A DNA stretch of 64,000 nt from Streptomyces spinosus (lineage in GTDB: Bacteria > Actinomycetota > Actinomycetes > Streptomycetales > Streptomycetaceae): positions 124,001-188,000 of the forward strand of contig NZ_JAINRC010000003.1 in NCBI RefSeq assembly GCF_020400655.1, given 5' to 3'. The notes under the pieces are model-generated. The model did not search any database, was not told the origin of the DNA, and saw nothing but the letters and a program-made list of their open reading frames with translations. Both the position numbers and the translations under genes were made by a program. Shown one piece after another: positions 1 to 10,827 of the stretch (the stretch's first letter is position 1; each line of letters begins with the position of its first letter).

Positions 1-830
1 CGGCCCGCGCCCTCCCCCGCCCGCAACACCCCCAGCATCTCCCGCAGCTCGGTCAACGCCTGCCGCCCCATGTCCCCCACCAGCGCCGCGTTGCGCACCG
101 CCTTCTCCGGGTCCTTCCGGGCCACCGCCTGCAACGCCGCCGCATGCACCACCATCAGACTCACCCGGTGCGCGACCACGTCATGCATCTCCCGGGCGAT
201 CCGCGTCCGCTCCTCGTTACGCGCCCACTCGGCCCGCTCCTCCGCCCGCTCCGCGAGCAACTGCAGCTCCCGCTCCAGACTGTCCGCCCGCTCCCGCAGA
301 CTCTCCATCAACCGCCGCCGCGCCCCCACGTACAGCCCCAGCAGCACCGGCGGAGCCGTCAGCCCCAACGCCGTCGTCACCGCCGCGAACGGCACGAACC
401 AGTCACCCAGCGTCAGGTCCCCGCGCGACATGTCCTGCCGCACCCGCACGAACGTCACCACCGCCGTCCCCAGCAGCGACATCCCCGACAACACCCCGAT
501 GACCCGCCGCGGCAGCTCACACGCGGCCAGCGTGTACAGACCGACCACGCCCATCAGGAAACCCATCTGCGCCGGCGTGATCGCTATCGCCACCAGCACC
601 ACCGCGATCGGCCACTTACGGCGCACCAACAGCACCGAACCGGCGACCAGACCGAACACGATCCCCACGGACGCCGGGATCCCCGCGTCCCGCGCGAACG
701 GAATCCCCTCCGCCGCGCACTCCAGGGCGGACACCAGCGCGAGGCCCCCGTCGAACACCGCGCTGCGCCGCCTCACCCACCACCAAGGGCCGGTCAACGC
801 CCTCGCGTGGTCTTCCCCCGTCGTGGTCAT
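1..830 (-). CDS. Sensor histidine kinase, partial (3' end outside window)
   Basis: Two-component sensor kinase of the HisKA_3 (NarL/DesK-like) class, which autophosphorylates on His and passes phosphate to a LuxR-type regulator. The ATG is at 828-830 and about 276 residues are visible; the ATP-binding HATPase domain lies beyond position 1. The N-terminal half has about four to five hydrophobic segments (roughly residues 25-170), then a charged coiled linker and a dimerisation box REMHDVVAHRVS near residues 213-224, with the phospho-acceptor His near 216. The ATG start follows a short untranslated stretch facing the gene at 991. The cognate regulator is probably downstream outside the window. 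The signal cannot be inferred. Confidence 0.9.
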   Translation of the reverse strand, partial: MTTTGEDHARALTGPWWWVRRRSAVFDGGLALVSALECAAEGIPFARDAGIPASVGIVFGLVAGSVLLVRRKWPIAVVLVAIAITPAQMGFLMGVVGLYTLAACELPRRVIGVLSGMSLLGTAVVTFVRVRQDMSRGDLTLGDWFVPFAAVTTALGLTAPPVLLGLYVGARRRLMESLRERADSLERELQLLAERAEERAEWARNEERTRIAREMHDVVAHRVSLMVVHAAALQAVARKDPEKAVRNAALVGDMGRQALTELREMLGVLRAGEGAG

Positions 831-990
831 GGCTCCAGCCTACGGGCGACGGCCACGGCATTTCCGGTGACTTTCGCCTACCGCCACACGCCACCCTCCG
901 TGACCGAACGACCTCGAAACCACCCCCTATCCCTCGAACTGGTGAACCTCCGCCGTTCGACCCCGGAACCCGGCATTCCGTCCGGACGGT

Positions 991-1869
991 ATGCGTATGG
1001 CACATTCACCGGGCACATACGCCGACTTCGAGACCCTGCGAGAGCAGGCGATCACCCTCCGTCGCGCCGGCCGCAGCCTCCGCCAGATCCGGGACGAGCT
1101 GAAGATCTACAACAACGACATCCTCAACCAACTGGTGAAGGGCGAACCACCGCCGGAGTGGACGAGGCGCCCGAGGGCGAAGGACGACCTTCGCGAGAGG
1201 GCGCGGGAGCTACGGCTCCAGGGCTGGACGTACGACCGGATCGAGGCGGAACTGGGCTGCTCACGAAGCTCCGTGTCGCTGTGGGTGCGGGATCTGCCGC
1301 GGCCGGAGCGCCGACGAACCCCCGAGGAGGCGGCCGCCATCGCCCGTAAGGGCTGGGAGGAGAAGCTGCGCATCCGGGACGAGGAGCGGCGGCGGACGAA
1401 GGAAGAGGCCAAGCGGTCGATCGGCGAGCTGTCGACGCGCGAGCTGTTCCTGGTGGGCGTGGGCCTCTACTGGGCCGAAGGCGGCAAGGACAAGCCGTAC
1501 GACCGCCGGGAGAACGTCACCTTCGTGAACAGCGACCCCGGAATGATCGAGGTCTTCCTGGCGTGGCTCGACCTGCTCCAAGTGGAGCGGGATCGCCTGC
1601 GGTTCACCGTGATGATCCACGAGAACGCCGATGTGGGCGGAGCCGAGCGCTACTGGGCCGACCTGGTCGGCGCAGACCACTCCATGTTCAACAAGACGGC
1701 GATCAAAAAGCACAACCCGAAAACGGTGCGCAAGAACACCGGCGCCGACTACCGCGGCTGCCTCGTGGTCAAAGTCCTGAAAGGCGCCGACTTGTACCGT
1801 CGCATCGAGGGCTACTGGTACGGCATAGTGGAGGCCGTGCGCGAAGCCGATCAACCAAATCGGACATAG
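991..1869 (+). CDS. Helix-turn-helix protein with LAGLIDADG-like C-terminal region
   Basis: Protein of 292 residues of unknown function; starts are possible at ATG 991 or ATG 997 and neither has a strong ribosome binding site. Two helix-turn-helix-like repeats are visible: residues about 12-45 (LRRAGRSLRQIRDEL) and about 66-104 (RLQGWTYDRIEAELGCSRSS), the second resembling resolvase/Hin-type DNA-binding segments. A charged coiled linker follows (115-145). The C-terminal half (about 150-285) contains GLYWAEGGK, then FVNSDPGMIEVFLAWL, a pattern reminiscent of LAGLIDADG-fold domains. It sits just upstream of tRNA-Gln. DNA binding is likely; nuclease activity is only an inference. Alternative: a WhiA-like regulator without catalysis. 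Confidence 0.75.
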   Translation: MRMAHSPGTYADFETLREQAITLRRAGRSLRQIRDELKIYNNDILNQLVKGEPPPEWTRRPRAKDDLRERARELRLQGWTYDRIEAELGCSRSSVSLWVRDLPRPERRRTPEEAAAIARKGWEEKLRIRDEERRRTKEEAKRSIGELSTRELFLVGVGLYWAEGGKDKPYDRRENVTFVNSDPGMIEVFLAWLDLLQVERDRLRFTVMIHENADVGGAERYWADLVGADHSMFNKTAIKKHNPKTVRKNTGADYRGCLVVKVLKGADLYRRIEGYWYGIVEAVREADQPNRT

Positions 1870-1880
1870 CGCACGAACTA

Positions 1881-1951
1881 TCCCGGATCGTCTAAAGGCA
1901 GGACAAACGGTTTTGGTCCGTTGAATGAGGGTTCGAATCCTTCTCCGGGAG
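1881..1951 (+). tRNA. tRNA-Gln (anticodon TTG)
   Basis: Cloverleaf is complete: acceptor TCCCGGA pairs with TCCGGGA (1944-1950), anticodon stem AACGG/CCGTT encloses loop TTTTGGT giving anticodon TTG (reads CAA), and the T arm has GGTTCGAAT. Discriminator base is G (1951) and no CCA is encoded. A perfect hairpin at 1977-2002 follows. Confidence 0.95.
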
Positions 1952-1976
1952 CTCACAGCACACAAGACCCAGGTTC

Positions 1977-2002
1977 GGGCCCTGACACCACCGTCAGGGC
2001 CC
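1977..2002 (+). terminator. Hairpin terminator after tRNA-Gln
   Basis: Perfect 10-bp inverted repeat, GGGCCCTGAC (1977-1986) and GTCAGGGCCC (1993-2002), with a 6-nt loop and no long T tract, typical of Streptomyces terminators. It lies between the tRNA and glmU. Confidence 0.7.
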
Positions 2003-2079
2003 GCACTCATGTCCCCCTCAACCCACCCCGGTATCCTGCGGCTGTCACCCCCACCCACCCACAGCCGAAGGGCAACCCC

Positions 2080-3528
2080 GTGAGCGCCATCCGCCCGGCC
2101 GCCGTCGTCGTTCTCGCAGCGGGTGAGGGCACCCGTATGAGGTCGGCCACACCCAAGGTCCTGCACGACATCTGCGGCCGTTCCCTGGTCGGACACGTGC
2201 TGGCCGCCGCCCGTGAGCTGGACCCGCAGCACCTCGTCGTCGTCGTGGGCCACGCCCGTGAGCAGGTCGGCGCGCACCTCGCCGAGATCGACCCGGCCAC
2301 CAGGACCGCCGTGCAGGCGGAGCAGAACGGGACCGGGCACGCCGTGCGGATGGGTCTGGAGGAGCTGGGCGGGTCCGTCGACGGGACCGTCGTGGTCGTG
2401 TGCGGGGACACCCCGCTGCTCACCGCGGACACGCTCCGGCGGCTCACCGAGACGCACCACGCGGACGGCAACGCCGTGACCGTGCTGACGGCCGAGGTGC
2501 CGGACGCGACCGGGTACGGCCGGATCGTGCGGGACGGGGCGACGGGTGCCGTCACGGCGATCGTGGAGCACAAGGACGCGTCCGAGGCGCAGCGGGCGAT
2601 CCGGGAGATCAACAGCGGTGTGTTCGCGTTCGACGGGCAGCTGCTGGCGGACGCGCTGAAGAAGGTGCGGACGGACAACAGTCAGGGTGAGGAGTACCTC
2701 ACGGACGTGCTGGGGATCCTGCGGGAGGCCGGGCACCGGGTGGGGGCGTCGGTGGCGGCAGACCACCGTGAGATCGCCGGGATCAACAACCGGGTGCAGC
2801 TCGCTCAGGCGCGGCGGATCCTGAACGACCGTCTGCTGGAGCGGGCGATGCTGGAGGGGGTCACGATCGTCGATCCGGCGACGACGTGGGTCGATGTGAC
2901 GGTGGCCTTCGAGCGGGACGCGGTGGTGCATCCGGGGACGCAGCTGACGGGGTCGACGCGGCTGGGTGAGGGTGCCGAGGTGGGGCCGAACAGCCGGCTG
3001 AAGGACACCGAGGTGGGTCCGGGGGCGCGGGTGGACAACACGGTGTCGGACGGGGCGGTCGTGGGTGCGGGGGCGTCCGTGGGGCCGTACGCGTATCTGC
3101 GGCCGGGGACCCGGCTGGGCGCGAAGGGCAAGATCGGGACGTACGTCGAGACGAAGAACGCGTCGATCGGGGAGGGCACGAAGGTGCCGCACCTGTCGTA
3201 CGTGGGGGACGCGCGGATCGGTGACTACACGAACATCGGCGCGGCGAGCGTGTTCGTGAACTATGACGGTCAGGACAAGCATCACACCACGGTGGGGTCG
3301 CACTGCCGGACGGGTGCGGACAACATGTTTGTGGCTCCTGTCACGGTCGGGGACGGTGCCTACACCGCGGCCGGGTCGGTGATCACGAAGGATGTGCCGC
3401 CCGGTTCGCTGGCCGTGGCCCGTGGTCAGCAGCGGAATATCGAGGGTTGGGTGGCCCGGAAGCGTCCGGGGAGCGCGGCGGCGAAGGCGGCCGAGGCGTC
3501 GTCCGGGCAGGGTGGGAACGAGGACTGA
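2080..3528 (+). CDS. glmU: Bifunctional N-acetylglucosamine-1-phosphate uridyltransferase / glucosamine-1-phosphate acetyltransferase
   Basis: Makes UDP-GlcNAc, the precursor of peptidoglycan, in two cytosolic steps: acetylation of glucosamine-1-phosphate, then uridylyl transfer. The start is GTG 2080 with GAAGGG at 2067-2072; an upstream in-frame ATG would run through the tRNA terminator and was rejected. Product is 482 residues, normal for the family. The N-terminal pyrophosphorylase domain carries LAAGEGTRMRS and the downstream Lys of PKVLHDICG (about residues 11-28); from about residue 250 onward the chain shows hexapeptide repeats of a left-handed beta helix ending in the acetyltransferase site (SYVGDARIG, NYDGQDKH). 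A Pro/Ala/Gly-rich tail follows. prs lies 154 bp downstream in the same direction, a common pairing. Confidence 0.98.
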   Translation: MSAIRPAAVVVLAAGEGTRMRSATPKVLHDICGRSLVGHVLAAARELDPQHLVVVVGHAREQVGAHLAEIDPATRTAVQAEQNGTGHAVRMGLEELGGSVDGTVVVVCGDTPLLTADTLRRLTETHHADGNAVTVLTAEVPDATGYGRIVRDGATGAVTAIVEHKDASEAQRAIREINSGVFAFDGQLLADALKKVRTDNSQGEEYLTDVLGILREAGHRVGASVAADHREIAGINNRVQLAQARRILNDRLLERAMLEGVTIVDPATTWVDVTVAFERDAVVHPGTQLTGSTRLGEGAEVGPNSRLKDTEVGPGARVDNTVSDGAVVGAGASVGPYAYLRPGTRLGAKGKIGTYVETKNASIGEGTKVPHLSYVGDARIGDYTNIGAASVFVNYDGQDKHHTTVGSHCRTGADNMFVAPVTVGDGAYTAAGSVITKDVPPGSLAVARGQQRNIEGWVARKRPGSAAAKAAEASSGQGGNED

Positions 3529-3682
3529 CCGGAAACGCGTGCGCCAATCACGGCGTACCGTGATAAGTGCACATCCGCACGTGTGCATCCTGCACCCTTA
3601 CCAGCTGATACGGCCTCTCACGCCCAGCCGAGAGGTCGCCGAGCAGCCGGCTGGCTGAGACAACCTCTGAGGAGACTGTGCT

Positions 3683-4663
3683 GTGACCGGGATCAAGACG
3701 ACCGGCGAGAAGAAGATGATGTTCTTCTCCGGCCGCGCCCACCCCGAGCTTGCCGAGGAGGTCGCCCAGCAGCTGGGTGTCGGGGTCGTCCCGACGAAGG
3801 CCTTCGACTTCGCGAATGGCGAGATCTATGTCCGTTACCAGGAGTCGGCTCGTGGTGCGGACTGTTTCCTGATCCAGAGCCACACGGCTCCGATCAACAA
3901 GTGGATCATGGAGCAGCTCATCATGATCGACGCGCTGAAGCGTGCTTCGGCGCGGTCGATCACCGTGATCGTGCCGTTCTACGGTTACGCGCGGCAGGAC
4001 AAGAAGCACCGGGGTCGTGAACCGATCTCGGCGCGTCTGATCGCGGATCTGATGAAGACGGCGGGTGCGGACCGCATCCTGACCGTGGATCTGCACACGG
4101 ATCAGATCCAGGGTTTCTTCGACGGTCCGGTGGACCACTTGTTCGCGCTGCCGCTGCTGGCGGACTACGTGGGTGCGAAGGTGGACCGGGAGAAGCTGAC
4201 GGTGGTGTCGCCGGACGCGGGCCGGGTGCGGGTGGCGGACCGGTGGTGTGACCGGCTCGGTGCGCCGCTGGCGATCGTGCACAAGCGGCGTGACAAGGAC
4301 GTGGCGAACCAGGTGACCGTCCACGAGGTCGTGGGTGAGGTCAAGGGTCGTGTGTGCGTCCTGGTGGATGACATGATCGACACGGGTGGCACGATCTGCG
4401 CGGCCGCCGACGCGTTGTTCGCGCACGGTGCGGAGGATGTCATCGTGACGGCGACGCACGGTGTGCTGTCGGGTCCGGCGGCCGATCGGCTGAAGAACTC
4501 GCAGGTGAGTGAGTTCGTGTTCACGAACACGCTGCCGACGCCGGGTGAGCTGGCGGCGGATCTGGACAAGATCACGGTGCTGTCGATCGCGCCGACGATC
4601 GCGAGCGCGGTGCGTGAGGTGTTCGAGGACGGCTCGGTGACCAGCCTCTTCGACGAGCAGTGA
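3683..4663 (+). CDS. prs: Ribose-phosphate pyrophosphokinase
   Basis: Transfers pyrophosphate from ATP to ribose-5-phosphate to give PRPP for purine, pyrimidine, His, Trp and NAD synthesis. It is 326 residues, starting at GTG 3683 with a GAGG-type site (3668-3674). Family features: MMFFSGRAHPELAEEVA near the N terminus, the ATP-binding stretch YGYARQDKKHRGREPIS (about 96-112), and the PRPP-binding loop VDDMIDTGGTI (about 228-238). The 154-bp leader after glmU includes an imperfect TGCACA/TGTGCA inverted repeat near 3568-3587, so prs may have its own promoter. Housekeeping gene. Confidence 0.98.
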   Translation: MTGIKTTGEKKMMFFSGRAHPELAEEVAQQLGVGVVPTKAFDFANGEIYVRYQESARGADCFLIQSHTAPINKWIMEQLIMIDALKRASARSITVIVPFYGYARQDKKHRGREPISARLIADLMKTAGADRILTVDLHTDQIQGFFDGPVDHLFALPLLADYVGAKVDREKLTVVSPDAGRVRVADRWCDRLGAPLAIVHKRRDKDVANQVTVHEVVGEVKGRVCVLVDDMIDTGGTICAAADALFAHGAEDVIVTATHGVLSGPAADRLKNSQVSEFVFTNTLPTPGELAADLDKITVLSIAPTIASAVREVFEDGSVTSLFDEQ

Positions 4664-4725
4664 GGTTTCTGCACTCACGTCCGCGTCTCCTTGCGCGCTC
4701 CCTCGGGCGCCCGTAGGTGATCGTT

Positions 4726-4796
4726 TTGGGTACGGCCTCCCCCTCCGAGTAGACTGCTGCAGTTGCTCGGCGAGGGAGGCCGTACTCGTGTACGGC
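4726..4796 (+). promoter_or_regulatory. Predicted rplY promoter and leader hairpin
   Basis: TTGGGT (4726-4731) and TAGACT (4750-4755) are spaced 18 bp, giving a predicted transcript start near 4762 and a leader of about 120 nt. The leader contains a short hairpin GCCGTAC-TCGT-GTACGGC at 4779-4796. The leader is long for this genome; autoregulation by the RNA-binding product is possible but unproven. Confidence 0.45.
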
Positions 4797-4882
4797 GGTC
4801 CGTTATCGACGCGCTCTTCGTAGCAGGCCGTTCGTGGCCGGGTGACCACGTCCGTTCCGAGTTCCTACGAGGAGTGATCCAT

Positions 4883-5476
4883 ATGTCCGAGGTCAAGCTC
4901 AGCGCCGAGACCCGCACCGAGTTCGGCAAGGGTGCGGCCCGTCGCATCCGCCGTGACAACAAGGTGCCGGTCGTTCTGTACGGGCACGGCTCCGAGCCGC
5001 TGCACCTGACCCTGCCGGGCCACGACCTGCTGCTGGCGCTGCGTACGCCGAACGTCCTGATCTCCCTGGACATCGACGGCAAGGCCAACGAGCTGGCGAT
5101 CCCGAAGGCCGTGCAGCGCGACCCGCTGAAGGGCTTCCTGGAGCACGTCGACCTGCTGCTGGTCAAGCGCGGCGAGAAGGTCACGGTCGAGATCCCGGTG
5201 CACGTCGAGGGCGAGCTGGCCCCGGGCGGCAACCTGCTGGAGCACGTCCTGGACGCGCTGCCGGTCGAGGCCGAGGCCACGCACATCCCGGAGCAGGTCA
5301 CCGTCTCCGTCGAGGGTCTGGCGGCCGGTGCCTCCATCCACGCCAAGGACATCGCGCTGCCGAACGGCGTGTCCCTGTCCGTGGACGAGGACGCCGTGGT
5401 GATCCAGGTCCTGCAGGCCCAGGCCGAGGAGACCGAGGGCGAGGGCGCCGAGGGCGAGGAGGCGGCCGAGGCCTGA
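4883..5476 (+). CDS. rplY: 50S ribosomal protein L25, general stress protein Ctc type
   Basis: Binds 5S rRNA in the large subunit; the long form is called Ctc or TL5. The start chosen is ATG 4883 (197 residues) because CGAGGAG at 4868-4874 is well placed; the longer open frame from 4763 lies in the untranslated leader. Residues about 1-90 form the L25 beta-barrel (MSEVKLSAETRTEFGKGAARRIR; VPVVLYGHGSEP), about 95-185 the Ctc C-terminal domain, followed by an acidic Glu/Gly/Ala tail as usual in actinobacteria. pth follows after a strong hairpin, an arrangement (rplY-pth) common in this phylum. Confidence 0.97.
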   Translation: MSEVKLSAETRTEFGKGAARRIRRDNKVPVVLYGHGSEPLHLTLPGHDLLLALRTPNVLISLDIDGKANELAIPKAVQRDPLKGFLEHVDLLLVKRGEKVTVEIPVHVEGELAPGGNLLEHVLDALPVEAEATHIPEQVTVSVEGLAAGASIHAKDIALPNGVSLSVDEDAVVIQVLQAQAEETEGEGAEGEEAAEA

Positions 5477-5501
5477 TCCTCGCCGCCGTCATCATCGGTC
5501 C

Positions 5502-5533
5502 GGCCGCCGCCTCCCTCGCCGGGGGCGGCGGCC
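5502..5533 (+). terminator. GC hairpin between rplY and pth
   Basis: Ten-base perfect arms GGCCGCCGCC (5502-5511) and GGCGGCGGCC (5524-5533) with a 12-nt loop, immediately after the rplY stop and before the pth ribosome binding site. It could terminate or attenuate read-through into pth. Confidence 0.55.
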
Positions 5534-5551
5534 GGCGCGTATCAAGGAGAC

Positions 5552-6154
5552 ATGGACGTGACCACCGCCGCCAGTGATCCCTGGCTGATCGTCGGGCTCG
5601 GCAATCCCGGGCCGGAGTACGCCATGAACCGGCACAACGTCGGTTTCATGGTGGCCGACCTGCTCGCGGAGCGGATCGGGGGGAAGTTCAAGCGGGCGGG
5701 CAAGGCACAGGCACAGGTGCTGGAGGGGCGGATCGGTCCGGCGGGGCCGGGGAGCCGTCGGGTGGTGCTGGCGAAGCCGATGTCGTACATGAACCTGTCC
5801 GGTGGTCCGGTGAACGCGCTGCGGGACTTCTACAAGGTTCCGGTGGGGAACATCGTCGCGGTCCATGACGAGCTGGACATCGACTACGCGACGCTGCGGC
5901 TGAAGCTGGGCGGCGGTGACAACGGGCACAACGGTCTGAAGTCGATGACGAAGGCGATGGGGCCGGACTACCACCGGGTGCGGTGCGGGATCGGCCGGCC
6001 GCCGGGGCGGATGCAGGTGGCGGACTTCGTGCTGAAGGACTTCTCGTCGGCGGAGCGCAAGGAGCTGGACTGGTTCGTGGACCGTGCGGCGGACGCGGTG
6101 GAGTGTCTGGTGACGGAGGGGCTGGAGCGGGCGCAGAGCGCGTACAACTCCTGA
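5552..6154 (+). CDS. pth: Peptidyl-tRNA hydrolase
   Basis: Releases peptides from prematurely dissociated peptidyl-tRNA so that the tRNA can be recycled. Start ATG 5552 has an excellent AAGGAGA (5544-5550); 200 residues, normal length. Signature [19 protein letters not shown] at about residues 13-31 contains the catalytic His, [11 protein letters not shown] and the Asp-containing VHDELDID follow, and [10 protein letters not shown] is the tRNA-binding loop. It lies downstream of rplY and is probably co-expressed with it, though the intervening hairpin may lower read-through. Confidence 0.97.
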   Translation: MDVTTAASDPWLIVGLGNPGPEYAMNRHNVGFMVADLLAERIGGKFKRAGKAQAQVLEGRIGPAGPGSRRVVLAKPMSYMNLSGGPVNALRDFYKVPVGNIVAVHDELDIDYATLRLKLGGGDNGHNGLKSMTKAMGPDYHRVRCGIGRPPGRMQVADFVLKDFSSAERKELDWFVDRAADAVECLVTEGLERAQSAYNS

Positions 6155-6206
6155 CTTGTCCGGGCTTGGCCCTCCGGGGAGTTGACCGGCCGTAGGGATA
6201 TGGCCA

Positions 6207-6713
6207 ATGATCCCGGCCATGCCTGCCTCAGCCAGTACCGCTCGCCAGGCGTCCGGGTCCGCGTTGCGGTTCGGGCGGGTGGCGGCGATGGGTGCGCTCG
6301 CCGCGCTGATCGTGTTCGCCGGGGTGCGGGGGTCCTGGGGGACCGCCCAGCACGTGATGCTGGCGAAGGGGCGTGAGTCCGGCACGGTGACGGTGGCGCG
6401 GTGTGCCGACGACATCTGTACGGGGCCGTTCACGCCCACGTCGGCGGGGGCGCGGCCACGCGCGCGCGTGGAGATCGAGAAGTCGGTGACGGTGCGCACG
6501 GGGGCGACGTACGCCGTGGTGCTGAAGCCCGGTACCGCGCAGGCGGTGCGGTCGGGTCCGGCGGGCATCCTGTACGCGTGGCTGCCGTTGGGCGGGGCGC
6601 TGCTGCTGGCCTCGGTGGTGGTGGCGGGCGGGATGCGGCTGGCCCGGATGGCGTGGGTGCTGGGGTTGTCCGGTGTGGTGCTGCTGACGGCCGCGTTCGT
6701 GGCGTTGCAGTGA
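6207..6713 (+). CDS. Small integral membrane protein, unknown function
   Basis: Unrecognised protein of 168 residues (ATG 6207; ATG 6219 is an alternative). A TAGGGAT element at 6193-6199 sits about 7 nt before ATG 6207 and no ribosome binding site is evident, which would suit a leaderless message. Three hydrophobic segments are visible: about residues 22-44 (VAAMGALAALIVFAGV), about 113-135 and about 142-166. Between the first and second is a hydrophilic loop of about 65 residues with two Cys (CADDIC), probably extracytoplasmic. It lies between pth and a bidirectional terminator shared with ppc. Conserved hypothetical; function cannot be assigned. Confidence 0.8.
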   Translation: MIPAMPASASTARQASGSALRFGRVAAMGALAALIVFAGVRGSWGTAQHVMLAKGRESGTVTVARCADDICTGPFTPTSAGARPRARVEIEKSVTVRTGATYAVVLKPGTAQAVRSGPAGILYAWLPLGGALLLASVVVAGGMRLARMAWVLGLSGVVLLTAAFVALQ

Positions 6714-6730
6714 GAGTGCGCGGGAAAAGG

Positions 6731-6774
6731 GGGTGCCCCCGGGGTCGTACGACCTCGGGGGCACCCTTTTTTTT
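6731..6774. terminator. Bidirectional rho-independent terminator
   Basis: Long inverted repeat GGGTGCCCCC...GGGGGCACCC (6731-6766) followed by eight T (6767-6774); on the other strand the AAAA at 6725-6728 supplies a T tract. It separates the membrane protein gene (+) from ppc (-). Confidence 0.95.
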
Positions 6775-6782
6775 CCGGCGGG

Positions 6783-9515
<2,733 letters not shown>

Positions 9516-9819
9516 AGGTGCGGCTCCTTGCAGTGTTGAAGCTCGTCTGGGAGGGAACCCGGCCGGCTGCCACACACGGCGGGTGCCGCATACGGGCCGG
9601 AGGGTCCGGGAAGGAAACTTCAGCGGACCGCGCTGTCCGACCGAGTCCAAGGATAGGTGGCCATGTGGACGCGCAGGGTCTGGGGCTCTTGCCGCCGCGC
9701 GACACGCTGCCATACTTACGACGCCGTAGGTTACGGAACCGTAGGGAAGCACCGCAGGGTCCCGCACGGTCCCGGGTACCCGGCATCTGCCTCGACCATC
9801 GACCCCACAGGGGACGCGC
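9516..9819. promoter_or_regulatory. ppc / desaturase divergent region with CCGTA-TACGG operator
   Basis: This 304-bp gap holds no gene. On the plus strand TTGCCG (9689-9694) and TACTTA (9713-9718), 18 bp apart, predict a start near 9724 for the desaturase. Directly there lie CCGTAGG (9724-9730), TTACGG (9731-9736) and CCGTAGG again (9739-9745), which form overlapping palindromes (CCGTA-N3-TACGG and TACGG-AA-CCGTA). This is a good position for a repressor, most simply the TetR protein encoded by the second gene of the operon. Confidence 0.55.
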
Positions 9820-10827
9820 ATGACCTCAAGTTCCGATGTGATCGAAGAAGCCCGTAAGGCCACCGACACACCCCCTCCCTCCGCCACGCTGGGCGGCGAG
9901 CAGAAGCGTTCGATCGAGCAGATCACGCTGCTCCTGTTCATCACCGTGCCGTTCCTGGCGCTGGTGGCGGCCGTGCCGCTGGCCTGGGGCTGGGGGGTGA
10001 GCTGGCTCGACATGGGCCTGCTGGTCTTCTTCTACTTCCTGGGGTGCCACGGCATCACGATCGGTTTCCACCGGTACTTCACCCACGGTTCGTTCAAGGC
10101 GAAGCGGCCGCTGCGGATCGCGCTCGCGATCATGGGTTCGCTGGCGGTCGAGGGGCCGCTGGTGCGCTGGGTGGCCGATCACCGCAAGCATCACAAGTTC
10201 TCCGACGCGGAGGGCGATCCGCACTCTCCGTGGCGGTTCGGCGAGACGGTGCCGGCGCTGATGAAGGGCCTGTGGTGGGCGCACATCGGCTGGATGTTCG
10301 ACGAGGAGCAGACCCCGCAGGACAAGTACGCGCCGGATCTGATCAAGGACCCGGCGATCCGGGCGGTCTCCCGGCTGTTCGTCCTGTGGACGGCCGTGTC
10401 GCTGCTGCTGCCGCCGCTGATCGGCGGTCTGGTGACGATGTCCTGGTGGGGCGCGTTCACCGCGTTCTTCTGGGGTTCACTCGTCCGGGTGGCGCTGCTG
10501 CACCACGTGACCTGGTCGATCAATTCCATCTGCCACGCGGTCGGCAAGCGGCCGTTCCGGTCGCGGGACCGTTCGGGCAACGTGTGGTGGCTGGCGGTGC
10601 TGTCCTGCGGCGAGTCCTGGCACAACCTGCACCACGCCGACCCGACGTCGGCGCGGCACGGCGTGATGCGCGGGCAGATCGACTCCTCGGCCCGGTTCAT
10701 CCGGTTCTTCGAGCTGCTCGGCTGGGCGTACGACGTGCGCTGGCCGTCACGCTCGCGTATCGATTCGCGCCGTAACACCGGGGAAGGCGGCTCCCGGCGC
10801 GGGAGGGAGACGGCCGAGGCGGCATGA
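9820..10827 (+). CDS. Acyl-CoA delta-9-type fatty acid desaturase
   Basis: Membrane di-iron desaturase that introduces a cis double bond in long-chain acyl-CoA or phospholipid acyl chains. It is 335 residues from ATG 9820. The three His boxes are intact: HRYFTH (about 82-87), HRKHH (about 119-123) and HNLHH (about 270-274). Hydrophobic pairs at about 38-80 and 190-225 fit the four-helix topology of the family. The C terminus is Arg/Glu rich. The stop overlaps the start of the following TetR gene (ATGA), so both are translated together. A palindromic element over the predicted transcript start suggests feedback control of membrane fluidity. Confidence 0.95.
   Translation: MTSSSDVIEEARKATDTPPPSATLGGEQKRSIEQITLLLFITVPFLALVAAVPLAWGWGVSWLDMGLLVFFYFLGCHGITIGFHRYFTHGSFKAKRPLRIALAIMGSLAVEGPLVRWVADHRKHHKFSDAEGDPHSPWRFGETVPALMKGLWWAHIGWMFDEEQTPQDKYAPDLIKDPAIRAVSRLFVLWTAVSLLLPPLIGGLVTMSWWGAFTAFFWGSLVRVALLHHVTWSINSICHAVGKRPFRSRDRSGNVWWLAVLSCGESWHNLHHADPTSARHGVMRGQIDSSARFIRFFELLGWAYDVRWPSRSRIDSRRNTGEGGSRRGRETAEAA

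Noticed and set aside
1881..2002. tRNA-Gln as an integration site of a mobile element
   Set aside because: No integrase, no repeated tRNA 3' end and normal housekeeping genes on both sides.
1261..3588. Long minus-strand frame across the HTH gene, tRNA-Gln and glmU
   Set aside because: Runs through the tRNA and glmU; composition is that of antisense of high-GC coding DNA.
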